64,000 bases of DNA, from the NCBI RefSeq assembly GCF_001653235.2, contig NC_035791.1:2108001-2172000 (forward strand), read 5' to 3'. Numbering within the stretch: position 1 is the first letter of the stretch; every line of letters starts with the position of its first letter. This document shows positions 34,031 to 45,751 of the stretch, in pieces. The translations under genes were made by a program, and so were the position numbers. A model generated the notes under the pieces. The model saw only the letters and a program-made list of their open reading frames with translations, was not told the DNA's origin and searched no databases. This stretch comes from Pochonia chlamydosporia 170 (lineage: Eukaryota; Ascomycota; Sordariomycetes; Hypocreales; Clavicipitaceae).

Positions 34031-36563
34031 GTCAATATCTGTAGAATAACCACTGCCTCAATCCCATGCTGCCGAGTCTATTCCCAATATTCATTTTCCT
34101 GGTGGTAGAGGGCCAGCGGTGGACCTTGTGTACCTGACCTTGAGGGACCCATCACAAACATCGTCGTCCTGTGACGGCTCAGACGCTGCGGGCCATGTTT
34201 TCCTCTGGAGATGTTACTGACCATACCATCGACTCCTGGGCTAGCCTTGCAGAACCACAAGCAATGGAATCGTCGGCCGAATTGTCATCGCAATTGAAAG
34301 GATGCAGGCTAGTGACTCCCATTTGGTGGACCTACCTGCAGGCGCTTAGCAATGGGGAGGTGTGTAGGACACATCCGGACCAACCAGATGGAGTGTTCCA
34401 TTAATCGCAGACAGAGGAGCATTCTGAAGCATTGCTCCAGGAGCGTTTCATGTTCAGAACGCCAGACCCTGCCGCCTCAAAGTTCTCATTTCGTGCATTG
34501 CCTAGCCACACCGCCATTGGCCAGGATTTGACATGGGATCTGCTGGCAAGTTGTGCATGAGTTGGCAAAGGAAAGCCTAACTAGTAGTCTTCCAAAACAA
34601 CTTTTCTTTGTAGAGAGGGCTGTCCGTCATTTGTTGGGGCAATCCAGAAAATTTGGCGAATAGATTTAGCAAAACGTTTCCGAGGCATTTCGCACCATTG
34701 GGCATTGACACCCCATTGCTTCACGCAACTCTGCCATAATGGACCTCGAATGTCTGTGTGCTCCGTTATGCGACATGAGAAGAGGTCAGTGGCACTCGAG
34801 TTTGCACGGAGTGCTCCATAGTGCCTCCCCGACTTCACCATTCGCACATGTAGGCAAGGAATCAGCAGCGGGCCCGCAAATAAAAGTTGCACTGACCTCT
34901 TGCATCTTGCGGAAACATGGCCGATTCCAATCACTGGCATAATATCTGGTTTTGAGTGTTTTTGTATGTAGTCCTGCGCCAGATAATGTGATGTTTTGGA
35001 AATACTGCAAAAGAAGCTGTGTTTCTTGGCCTGGTCTGTTGAGCAAGGTCCAACTCCAGTTGAATTGACAGGACGGAATGCTAGCACAGAGGAGGGCAAT
35101 CAAGGTGTTCCTTTTGTGTTGTTGATATCGACAAGGTATAGATGTCTATATGCAAGGTTTCATAACAACCGGCCAGCGTGGAGGCAGGGTTTAGTTGAAA
35201 CATTGACACATTGTTAGCAGACATTGGATACGCTCTGGGTGTGACGATGACATAACGTCTTTTTTTAGTTGCCGTGGCATGAGTTCTCCTTCGGTCTTCG
35301 TGCTTCGTACCTGGCAGACCTGGTTGTTGGTGGAATACCAGTGAACCATGCTCGGTGTTTCCAGCAAGATGGCTATTTGCCGCCACAATTGGGTGTCTGC
35401 GGTGTGCTTGATTCATGTTGACCAGGATGTGGGAACAAGGTCATCAGCGGTAGTCTCATGCATTCGGGGTGAACCACGAGAGAGGTCAAGGGGGAAGTTT
35501 TTAGCCACTCGCCGGCCAATTCTGGGACCAGCCAGTCATCAAGCCCCCGTCCCTGAAAACAAAGGGTCAAGTCTGATAGGAGAAGCGGATTGGCCTGGAT
35601 CGTAGTATCAGGAACCGCCAACCACCGCGGCAAGGTCAAGTCATTTGTAGTCCCCATGATGGCAAATAGATGCATAGGTTTCGCGGCATAGGGCGCAGTT
35701 ATCGCATGTTTTCTAAACCAGCGATCAGCATAAATGCAGGCATAGAGACCATAAGTTCTGGCTCAGAAACTCGAGACTTCATGGCCGAGTATGAGGACAA
35801 GACTTACACTTTGCCAAGTCCGTCAGTTTCCTCCGACCCGTAGTGCTTGGTTGTGGATCCTCGTCCCGGAGGCTAAGGGACGACCTGGAAGTGCAGGTCA
35901 AGTCATTTCAGTTTGAACAGAGTTGGAAATTTAGTACGTGTGTAATATGGCCCAGGAACTGTAGGTACTGTACTCCTCCGGGTATACCACCGCCTGTACT
36001 CCGTGCAACTAGTCAAATTGTCTTGACATGCTCCGTAGTGTATCTAGGTGAAGATAGTTGCCGTGGCGTGGATACTGTAGGATCACGAGATGTGCAACTT
36101 GACGTTGTGCAATGACCACCAAGAGTCCCGTGCAAGCGGATGGAAGCACAACCGACCTCTGTCGTGCATTCAACCCACAACGTACAGAAAACCCAGTCGA
36201 GCAAGGTTTTCGGCCTGTTGACTGATGCAAGAAGCGGTGATGGAAGCGGCAAAATAGACATGAGTAGCGACAGAGCACTGGCCAGCGCTGTGATGCAGAA
36301 GCAAGGGGGGGCGTAGGCGTCAGGTCTGGTTGGCAGACTTGGAAATGGCGAGGAAGCATTGAATTGAATGGCAAGAAGACACCCCACCCAGACAACGGCT
36401 TTTATCCACCCCACTTATCTTATAGGTAATTTATGGCCAGTCCTGCCAGGCCAGAATAGAACTGTGCATCAAATGGGGGGGCGAGGAATGCTGAATGCGA
36501 CGCGACTTTGAAAGTCGAGATGGTTTTGATTACAATAGAATACGAGCGAAGCTGTAAAGTACG

Positions 36564-36602
36564 TAGGTAGGTGGCATAATCGCACTGCAGTCTACCTACC
36601 TA
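36564..36602. repeat. TAGGTAGGT / ACCTACCTA inverted repeat
   Basis: Nine-base arms that are perfect reverse complements with a 21-nt spacer. Related CCTACCTA and TACCTAGGTA words recur at about 36830 and 37010. Short TACCTAGGTA-type words are, to my recollection, common in intergenic DNA of Sordariomycetes. Confidence 0.65.
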
Positions 36603-37530
36603 AGGAGGCTGATATTTTCAGTTGAAAGACAGACTGGGAGATCAAATGGAAGGAACCAGACCAAGCAAAGCCGGAAAGAGCCAAGCGTATTTGCGCACAG
36701 GCTCCAATGGATTGCCTGGCAGGTCAAATTTGCAAAAAGAGCCAGCACTGACGAGCACAGAGTCACGACGCCGGCAGCCGCACACCTTGACTGGACAGGA
36801 CCAGACTGGAAGCTTTCAAGTGGTCACTACCTAGGCTAGGTAGGGAGCCCCGTTCAGCCAGCTCTGCTCCCATCAACGTGTCAATCTGCGGTGCACGGCG
36901 TCCTTTTACTTCAATGTTATCAAAACGTCAAGTGAATTTGAGGGACCGAGCATCTGAGAACGAACTAAAACCTCACCAATTTTTGTGGCGACATTGAGAT
37001 GCAGTTACTCGCCTACCTACCTAGGTATGGAGCCGCACTCTGTAAACTGTACGGAGCACAAATGGACAAAATTACTACCAGCCAAGTGCAACATTGTCCT
37101 CCCCGACCTGTGCTTGTTCCTTTGTGCGCAGCCATCCAATGCCAACGGCCCATGGCGATATTTGCGCCAGTTTATTATTTGCACTGGCCTGACACTGACA
37201 GTCCATGTCCCTTCCCTCCCTCCATCAATGTTGCCATGTTCTGGTCTCCATCCCAGTCCACTCGCACCAGGCTTGACCAGACTCGTCCACACCCAATCCA
37301 CTCCAGCTCCAGTCCACCTGTTGACCTGGACTCCACCCTGTCGCCCATCAGAGAGCAAGCAAGCATCTTGGCCGTTATCAAGTCTGGTCTGTTGTCTGTC
37401 AAGTCAAGGTCCTTTCGGGGGGCAGGCCCATGTCCTTCCAGCCAAGTCAAGCCTGGCCAGTCTAAGCCTGGCTGACCGTTCCAATGTTCCCCCGCCAGCC
37501 CAGCCTTCGCCAGCCCACGCCAGCCAGTGT

Positions 37531-37582
37531 GTCTGTGCCTGTGCCTGTGCCTGAGCCTGAGCCCGAGCCCGAGCCCGAGCCC
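37531..37582. repeat. Hexanucleotide microsatellite (TGTGCC/TGAGCC/CGAGCC)n
   Basis: About eight tandem hexamers drifting from TGTGCC through TGAGCC to CGAGCC. The overlapping ORFs on both strands simply encode the resulting dipeptide repeats and are not called as genes. Confidence 0.85.
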
Positions 37583-38803
37583 TTCCTGGCGGAGGCTCCA
37601 TCCGCACCAGACCAGACATGGACTTGACCAGACTGGACCGTCCATGTCCCCCAATACTCCGTCGATGTCGCTCAGTCCTCCAGTTCTCTCGCTCAGCCCG
37701 GCCTGGTCCAGTCTGGTTCAAGTCGCATCGGCTCAATCTTGTCATCCAACGCACCGCCTCCCTTGCACCCTTCCTTCCAGTCCTCCCAGTCCTCGAGGTA
37801 CCTTGCTAAGCCCATGCCTACAGTCCCCCCCTCTCCAATCCAGTCCTGTACTTGCTTCCAGGCGCCGCCCTCTCCCGACGCCACGGCCTCTGTGAGAGAC
37901 TGGACTTGACATGGACTTGACATGGAGGGACTGGAGCCATCCATTCAACCACCCCCCCCGACATGGACTCTTGATGTCCTTGATGTCCACCAGACCCAGA
38001 TTGTTCCCATCCATCCTCGCTCGCCTCTAGTCTTGCATTTCCACCTCTCTGTTTCTACGTTTATTTGTTCCCCCTTCCCCCACCCCCTCTCATCCTCCCT
38101 CTTTCGACCTTTGGTCGTCTCTTTTTTTTCTTTTCCATTTTTGAACCACGTCGTCCCTCGCGCCGCCCAACCTCGCCGTTGTCCTTGTCTTCTGTAAGAC
38201 ACGGCCGTCACTGGGTCAGATCAGATCGCCATTCTGTTGTGTCATCTTTCCCTTCTTCCGCTTCGAATCCAGCTGGCTGTTTGACGGGATATCGGATATC
38301 CATCTACGGGCCTGGTGACTTCGTGTGTCTTGCATCTTCTTCTTGGCTGCTTTTTCTTTCTTCTTCAGCCTTAATTCTCTTCGACCCCGGCTTCGCGCTG
38401 AAGTCTCTGGTCTCGACCCGCCTTCGAGTCCAACATCAACATCCTTCGCGCCCAAACCCAACTCGCTTGATGCAGTGGCTGGGCCGTTTTCCATTGCGTG
38501 CACCATCAATTTCAACTATCCGGGCTGGTCTCGAATATTCCCTCGTTGCTGTCGCGTAGCCGAAGCAATTTACCAAACCAAGGCAGCGCCTCCAAGCATC
38601 AATTTACCCTTCAATACGCCATTGTTGCCCGACACAGCTGCTCCGAGTCTTTGGTGTGGGAGAGTGTCGTTGGTTGCATCGTAGCGCAACTCGCCATTCG
38701 CTCTCGCTCTGTGACGAAACTCTTCAAGGAATAGACCAATATTTTCTTGGCTAGTAGGGACGGAGAGCGTTAAGATTCCACCGTCGGTGGACTAATTGGC
38801 ACC

Positions 38804-41153
38804 ATGTACTCACAACATGCCACAATGGCACCGCAAAAGCCAGAAACCTTCATGCTGAGCACCGAAGCGCAGCAAGCATTGCCTCACGATGCGCAGGTTG
38901 CACTTCAGCAAGTGGACAATTGTATGTTATGGACATGAAATAGAATACGTCTGACTCTGTTTCTCTGTTTGGTTGGATTTCCCCAGAACTAACGGCCTGT
39001 TTCTACAGTGAAATATTTCCTCATTTCCGCACCAGTTGACTGGCAACCGGACCAGTACATTCGCCGATTTCTACTTCCTACTGGCGAGTATGTTTCTTGT
39101 GTCCTGTGGAACAATCTTTTCCACATTTCCGGCACCGACATTGTGCGATGCCTGTCATTCAGATTCCAAGCATTTGGCCGTCCAGTCAAGAACTCCAAGA
39201 AATTTGAGGAAGGCATCTTCTCTGATTTGCGAAATCTGAAGTCTGGTACTGATGCGTCACTGGAAGAGCCAAAGAGTGCCTTCCTTGATTTTCTCTACAA
39301 GAACAACTGCATCCGAACGCAAAAGAAGCAAAAAGTTTTCTACTGGTACAGCGTTCCTCATGACAGACTCTTTTTGGATGCGCTTGAGCGAGACTTGAAG
39401 CGCGAGAAGATGGGACAGGAAGCCACCACGGTGGCAGTAAGCGAGCCGGCATTGTCATTCCAATATGACTCTTCCCAGTCCTTGTATGAACAGCTGACCA
39501 AGACGCAACAAGCCAACTCGTCTTCATTCAATGCCCAACAGAATACGTCATTTTCTCAAAGCCAGTCAACCTCCCCCGTGATGAGAGCCATGGATTCCAT
39601 GCCACCACCAAGCATGATGCCTCAAACGATGGCAGCCCCCATGGGTGAATCAATGGACCACATGGTCTCGTACGAAACCATGCCTATGGCTTCCGCAGTC
39701 CCCCAGCAAGTTGCTCATGTCAAAAGAGAGCCCGACTTCACTCGTGTGCAGTACAACCAGAACGGGGTCCCGATCACACATGGCCATCAAAGACATGCGT
39801 CCATGCCTGCCTACGGGTTGGAGTACTCTCCTGCCCCGTCTTTTGTTTCCTCCCAGTACGAGGATTACAGCAACCGGGGCATCTCCTTCGAGCCAATTAC
39901 ACCACCCCAACAAGCCTTGGGCATGACTGGCGAGCCGGCGTACATTGCCAACGAGGAGACCGGCCTGTACTCTGCTATTCCCGATCATCTTTCCGGTATG
40001 AACTCAGGATTGAATGGAATGGTTCAACTGCCACCTTCGAACTTGGCAGGATCGCAATTCACGCGCTCGTACGGCTCCAACAATGTCTACTCTGTCATTG
40101 AAGGATCCCCAACGTACAAGCAAAGACGACGTCGATCCTCCATTCCACCATCCATGTCCGCCATTCCCGGTGCGCCTGTTCCCAACACTGCAGCTCACCG
40201 GCCGTCTGATTTGAGGCGATCCGTGTCGGCCTCTGTCGGTCCTGTTGCCGAAGGCGAGGAATCAGCTGATAACTCGCCCCCCGGACTATCCTACAGCGCC
40301 TCTGGCATGTCTATGGGCAGCCAACAGCACAAGGATGTTATGGATTTGTCTCGACATGGCACACCACTCTCCAACGTCGATGGCAGTCCTGCATTGAACC
40401 CCATGGCTCTTCAGCAAGGCTTCGGGGACGAGCTTTCTCATGATGGAATCATCAAAGATCACCGCCGCACCATGTCTGGTCCAAGCGGTGTCATTCGACG
40501 AGCTCGTTCCGCTACGGTTATGGAACTTGGACCTTATCCCCATAAATCTCATTCTTGCCCAATTCCCACTTGTGGCCGGCTCTTTAAGCGTCTCGAGCAC
40601 TTGAAGAGGTGAGTGGCGACCTTGATATACCCGGTCATTTAAACCATACACAGACGCTAACATTTGATCAAGACACGTGCGAACACACACGCAGGAGAAA
40701 CCCTACATCTGTCCTCACTGCAGTAAAGCATTCTCTCGATCTGACAATCTTGCACAGTAAGTTAACAAATACCGAGGCTTTCTGACCGCCAAATCAAAAT
40801 CTCAGTTGCGAAATTGATATGCTGACTCGCATCTCACTAGGCACAAGCGTACTCACAGCCGGGAAGATGGGGGCGAAGGCCCTTTTAATCTTTCTGCTGA
40901 AGAGGAGGAAGAGTACTCGGGCGAAGACCAGCTCGGCTCCCTCGAGGAGGCATCTCCTACATCCGAGGCCGCATACGTTCCTGGGTCTCTCAACGCCGCC
41001 GCCAATGAAGCCGTTTCAACGTCAAATAATGGCAACAACCCCAATAGCAGCGTTATGCACCACCAACCCCAGACTTTCAATAGCTTGCAAACTCTCAGCA
41101 TGCCAATGACAATCAGCCAACCGACTACGATTAACGCAAGCGGCATGATGTAA
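38804..41153 (+). CDS. STE12: Ste12-family transcription factor with C2H2 zinc fingers
   Basis: Nuclear target of the pheromone/filamentation MAP-kinase cascade, controlling mating and invasive growth. Four exons (38804-38921, 39009-40608, 40673-40756, 40841-41153) close to 704 aa. Residues about 40-165 form the Ste12 homeodomain-like DNA-binding region ([57 protein letters not shown]). The middle is Gln/Ser/Pro-rich and disordered. Two C2H2 fingers sit at about 552-605 ([19 protein letters not shown] and [21 protein letters not shown]). The third and fourth exons meet inside the second finger and restore its HxxxH spacing. A Ste domain plus C-terminal C2H2 fingers is the filamentous-fungal form (SteA-like); yeast Ste12 lacks the fingers. 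It is preceded by 11 kb without genes. Confidence 0.97.
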
Positions 41154-41832
41154 AGAAGATTGATAACTCCACGAGACTTTTCCCTGCACAATTTTCTTGA
41201 TTTTCGTTTGATGACCTTTTCTGGGATCGAGCTTGGTTATTCAAAGCGCCTCGTCTCCAAGCATTACCCTAGTCAGCTATTACTGCATTTATTTCCCTAT
41301 TATTTCTTTTTTACGTTTTACTATCCCTCTGTTCCCCCTACTATTCTTATTTTATTGAAGCGTCCGATGAGTGAAAAAGGAGGAGAGACCCCAATAGACG
41401 TACGCACAGTGTACTGAACGAGAAGGATGAACCCATCGTTTGAAAGTTGCGGATAGGGACTACTGGGACATTTATTGTTTGTGGGTGGAGCGAGATATGA
41501 CGCCTTTGTACATTTATTGCTTTTAACTTGAAGTCAGTGGAGCAGATGAGAGATATTTAGATGACAGTCCTTTGCGATGGTTGGACGGGTTATTGTAGTT
41601 CAATGAGATGACCAAAATACGAACAAGACGAAGCTTTTCTTTCACCCCTTGTTATCGTAACCTTTGCACCTCTTCCAACTTGTACATTGTGTCAACGATT
41701 AAAGTTGTAAGAACGCTTATAGGATCTCATTTGATCAACAGGGCGACTTTGTGAACAAGCCGTTGCTACACGCTTATCCCCATCTTTACATTGCTGTACA
41801 TTAATTGACCTGCAATAAACATTGCTAAACAC
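41154..41832. other. Convergent 3' regions of STE12 and FAF1-like gene
   Basis: T-rich after the STE12 stop (41280-41360). An AATAAA lies at 41814-41819. No gene seen. Confidence 0.6.
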
Positions 41833-42823
41833 CTATCGTCTCCCCTTGCGGCCAAATACATCCCGAGTACCCTCAATGCCCCTAACATCCCTCTCACTAA
41901 TCCGCAGCTCAGCACCCCTGAGCCTGCCCACACCCGGCCTGTCAACATCGCCGCCCCTCCCTCTCTCCCGCCTCTTCCTCTTCCCCGTCTCCCGCTCCAA
42001 AATGACGCCATTCTCCCTCGCCTCCCTCCTCCTCTTTGCCTCGCGAGCGTCCGTCGCCACCGTCATTCCCTTCCGTATATGCATAGGCATCTTCTCCTGC
42101 TTGTGTATTGAGACCTTTGCGCCGAGGGCCTGTATTCGCAGGTCCGTTGCCTTTTGTCTCGTTCGGCCTGTGGCGAAGGACTTGGGCTGTGCGGCGTTGG
42201 AGGATACTGATGAGAGGGATTTGGTGGCGGCGTGGGGGGCGAGGAGGTGGGATTCTGCGAGGAGGCGGCGCAGTTCGAGGTCTTGTTTTAGGAGGGAGGG
42301 TGCGTCTTCGGGGAGGGTGGTGGTTTTTGAGGATGGTTTTGGGGATTCGGGGTTCGTGGTTTTGCGGGTTTGGTCGGGCGGTCGGGATGACTGGGTTGGT
42401 TAGTTTGTGTTGTTTGATGGATGAAAGGGGGACGGACCATGAATGCTTTTAGTTCGCGTTTGGACATTGATTCTTTGGGGAGTTGGGGTGCTGAGTGGTC
42501 GACTATTTCTACTGCTGGGGTATCTGAACGAGTAAGTATGTAGACGGCAAGCGAGGTGAGGAGTGCGTACCATCATCGTCGGACTCGTCTTCTGAAACAT
42601 CGTCAAGATTGTCGTCTTCTTCGTCGTTCTCGACTTCATCGTCGCTAGATAACCCTCCCCATTCAGAATCTTCACTGTCGTCTGCTTCGACCTCGGGTTT
42701 CGCATTGGAAGGGTTCGCCTCCAGTGGCTGGAAGCGGGCCTCGAAATGTCGGCGGAGCAGTTCATTTGCGTCGATATCCGATATTGATGACTCGGGCGCT
42801 TTGCGCTTGCCTAGGACGGCCAT
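41833..42823 (-). CDS. FAF1: Faf1-like 40S ribosome biogenesis protein (DUF4602)
   Basis: Nucleolar factor needed for 18S rRNA processing in yeast; C1orf131 is the human relative. Three minus-strand exons (42823-42571, 42523-42438, 42390-41833) close to 298 aa. The start MAVLGKRK, then DANELLRRHFEARFQPLE, is typical of this family. A strongly acidic stretch follows (EWGGLSSDDE, then D/E-rich to about residue 84). The C-terminal DUF4602 region has the basic segments MPMHIRKGM, REAKRRREARENG and RKRRERGRG, and ends ...FGRKGRR. The second donor is GTCCGT, weak but needed for frame. Tandem with SWC5. Assignment rests on overall pattern, so symbol confidence is lower than family confidence. Confidence 0.8.
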
Positions 42824-43279
42824 TTCGTCGGTTGTAGGCTTTTGTAATTGTTGGGTTGGGGCGGTGAGGCGTGGAGAGTAAGTTCTTGTCTGGAGTCTGG
42901 ATGGAAGATTAAACGACAGACATTGAAATTTTTAGAGGGGCACTTCAGCCTTGCGCTAGGGGGGCTTAGTGGCGGGATGGACTTGACCTTGACTGGATCA
43001 GGGACTGACCCACTGCTTGTGTATGCTTCAATATGGACTGGATCAATTGACATGGATGTCATTGGAATATTGGAACGTACTGTAGCGAACTCAATGAATT
43101 GTGACATTAAAGCGTTCATTTGACATAGTACAATCTGTAGCAGGTACCCTAGTAAACCTGTCTTGTTTCTCTCATACAAAGAATAGGAACCATCCCGTCG
43201 ATTTCCAGCGCAAACATCCCAAAGTCCATGGTATCATCCCAAACGCCTTTCATATGCATTGCCCATTCTAATAGTACAA
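42824..43279. other. Intergenic between FAF1-like and SWC5
   Basis: Promoter of the FAF1-like gene and 3' flank of SWC5. Some G-rich sequence near 42955-43000. No further gene seen. Confidence 0.6.
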
Positions 43280-44316
43280 TCAAGCCTTCCCGGCTATTCT
43301 GGCCCTTCGCGCGTCGTCGTCGCGTATAGCCTCGCTCCTCGCCAAGAAATCCTGTCGAGCAGTATACGAGTCCTTCGACTTGCTGGCCAGCTCCAGCTCG
43401 TCCTTGATCCCCTCCTTGTCCACATAGCCCGCCCAGTCCATTCTGCTCTTTTCCACAGTATTGAGTTTCTTGGCTCGTGCCTCCTTACCAGCTTGAATCC
43501 GCGCAGCTAGTCCGAGGTTCAAGTCTGCGCGTCCTACCCGTGAGTCTACTATGGGCTCGAAAGCCGAGCGGAATGCCTTTCGTGTCGCGCGCTTCGTTGG
43601 CGATGAATCCATGTCGGGCGGGTTTTGTTCCTGGGACGCAAGATATAGCCTGGCCTCGGCTGAGTCTCGTGCAACAACCTTTTCCTCTGTGTGGACTCGT
43701 CCGGCAAAGTTGTACGTGCGCTTTATGCGGATTGTGTCCGATTGCGGATCATTGGACGAGACGGCTGGAGCGGCGTTGTTATCTGTTGTGTCTTTCGTAG
43801 ACTCGCCGTCGGCTTCGTCTGCTTGTGCGCTAGGTTTGATTTGTTCGCCAGACATCATCTGTGCCCACATCGCATCTACGTCGATGGTAACGGGTCCATG
43901 ACTGACGGCGTGCTTGCGCTCCTCCTTTCTGAGGGAAAGATTATCAGCTTGCGATCGTATCTACAGGATGATAGTGATTGAGAAGCGACTTACTCTAGTG
44001 CTCGTTGGGCACGGGTCTTGACCAATCCTCCTTCGCCGCCCTCGTCTTCATCTGCAAGACGCCCCTTCTCCTCTGCTCGCTTCCGCCTTTTGTTCCCCTT
44101 TGCAATAACTGCTTCGTCTCCAGAGTTATCGTAGTCGTCCCCTGCGGCCGCTCCATCTTTTGGTGGCTGCTTTCGTTTCTTGGAGCCCTCATTTGCATCT
44201 TCTTCAGTATCGGACTGGTCGGATGCGGCTTCTGGTGCTTCATCAGGGGCGAAGTCTGAGTCTTCAGACGAGACGTACTGCTCGTCCTCCTCATCTAATA
44301 CGGGATCGGGAGGCAT
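43280..44316 (-). CDS. SWC5: SWR1-complex subunit Swc5 (BCNT-C domain)
   Basis: Subunit of the SWR1 chromatin remodeller that exchanges H2A for H2A.Z; the acidic N-terminus contacts H2A-H2B. Two minus-strand exons (44316-43994, 43928-43280) close to 323 aa. The N-terminus carries an acidic, DEF/Y-like motif (LDEEDEQYVSSEDSDFAPDE). A Lys/Arg-rich middle follows. The C-terminal BCNT domain is clear: KLNTVEKSRMDWAGYVDKEG, then DELELASKSKDSY and QDFLARSE. These are the family's most conserved residues (the W-x-x-Y/F-V-x-x-E-G core). Divergent from the P450 over 2.1 kb. Confidence 0.95.
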
Positions 44317-44839
44317 TTTCGCAAAGGAGGGAGTCGGACTTGCTGGTTGTGAGGAGTAAAGGAACAGCTTGGTGGCGGCCGCGTCTCATCGCGACTTGGT
44401 CCTTGTTGAAATATGTCAGCAGCCAATCACAGTCAAGCATACCCAGTATTACCCACATCCAAACTTACAAGCTGCATGTGCATGGACATCTCTGATGTTA
44501 CACAACATACCATCTGGACTACTCCGTACAAAAGTGCCATGATGAGTTTATCCCGTGAATTGCTAAGTGTTTGGATAGAGACGGGCAGCGACCATTCCGA
44601 AGCATGCTTTCTCACAGCGTGGCTAACGTTGAACACACATGCAAGGACTGAGAAGTCGCTGTTGCCTCAGTGGCTAGGTTGCCAGCAATTTGACTCTACG
44701 ACTCAAGTGCCTTGCTCTTGTCCTTGAATTCTCCTCTAATTCAGGTCAATTGGTCAGGAGCAATGGCGCTTAAAGAGAGAGGCTACGTATGGGAAGGTAC
44801 TTGCGAACGCCAAGGACTAACCGATGTTTGCATGTTGTG

Positions 44840-44855
44840 TACTCCGTACTCCGTA
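44840..44855. repeat. Overlapping double TACTCCGTA motif
   Basis: Two TACTCCGTA copies share a TA and give TACTCCGTACTCCGTA. Single copies occur at 3551, 24905, 44520 and 48361, all in intergenic DNA. The reverse-complement core TACGGAG also occurs near 37049. Confidence 0.8.
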
Positions 44856-45505
44856 CTGACCGCTCCATCCATTTGTGTGAGGCTGGGATGCTAATTGACG
44901 TCACAAACGGCAACGAATCTATGCTCATATGCCGCTGACTTATCTGTTTCTCCAAAATTAGCAGCAGACGGCACGTTCCGCCGTTGAATGCTGATCGCCA
45001 AATACGGACGATCGCGCAGTGACTACTGTGCATTGGTGTCAAGTTGTACAGAATTGCCAGCTCTGCCAAGCTGGATCGGAGAACCGAAACTGCCGACTAG
45101 CGAAGGTAACATTGAACGGTTAAAGGCGAGCTTCTTGTTGGGGCTTCTTCTAGCAAACTCGGTTAGTTTGCGTTTCAATGTAGTGCATGCTGTGTCACGC
45201 TGTGGTAACATTGAACATCCCGGCAGGGGGGATAATGTCATCTGATGGCTTTGACTCTGAGACGTGCAGGATGTGGTAAAACGTCTCTGCCTACGTCCAA
45301 GTATATGCCAGTACATCTCAATATATTCTAGCATATAACACGATTGGTGATACTTGACTTGCTTGTCTGGAAGCCCTCGATGCCTTACAGGCTGCTAAAG
45401 TCCGAGAGGCCCAGTGAGCTGAAGCTGGTTAATATAAATCCCTATAGCATTGTATCCGATGCAAAAGTGCTCCAGAAGATACGCAACGAGTACTTCAATG
45501 AACGC

Positions 45506-45673
45506 GGAAATTGGTTCTTCAACTGGGTGTACTAGAAGACTTGCTGTTCGCCAAGCTTAGGGAGATGCAATCTGTGATATTGTCTCAACAGTATAGATAC
45601 CCGAACCAGGCCACAAAGGGATCAATGTGTTGATGCCTCTGAGTCCGGTGGTGGGAACTGGTTCTTTAACTGG
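45506..45673 (+). repeat. Two GNWFFNW-encoding 21-nt copies
   Basis: Bases 45506-45526 and 45653-45673 both translate to GNWFFNW in open frames. They differ at three of 21 bases, all at silent third positions. The first ends an ORF of about 63 codons (SDAKVLQKIRNEYFNER precedes it; TAG at 45533). The second sits in a frame opening after a TGA near 45571, perhaps behind a CTCAACAG acceptor. Likely remnants of a duplicated coding segment; the family is not established. Confidence 0.5.
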
Positions 45674-45751
45674 GCATTAGGTGTACAATTGAAAACCGGC
45701 TGAGAGATATCGAGATGTCTAAATGTATATATAGACACATTACTCTGTAGA

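Larger units (their letters stand above)
27635..38803. other. 11.2 kb interval without a supportable gene
   Basis: I read all longer ORFs in both directions here; the largest is about 190 aa and none has a domain, transmembrane pattern or protein-like composition. Contents: several short repeats (listed separately) and a clean 11-bp-stem hairpin at 34003. TACCTAGGTA-type elements occur near 31227, 36564-36602, 36830-36842 and 37010-37025. CCAGACCAGACTGG low-complexity DNA covers about 36780-37700, and a strong CT-rich tract lies at 38030-38200. The last kilobase probably holds the STE12 promoter and leader. The rest may hold non-coding RNA or be repeat-poor spacer; I cannot tell from sequence alone. 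Confidence 0.55.

Noticed and set aside
34581..35099. 172-codon minus-strand ORF in the gene-free interval (also 33378-33803, 141 codons; 36985-37554, 189 codons)
   Set aside because: Composition is random-like (scattered Cys/His/Trp, no motifs), there are no plausible splice partners, and the plus-strand ORF at 36985 is produced by low-complexity DNA.
37404..37754. Dipeptide-repeat ORFs on both strands over the hexanucleotide microsatellite
   Set aside because: They only translate the repeat (alternating Arg-Ala/Gln-Ala or Cys-Leu/Ser-Pro) and have no flanking conserved sequence.
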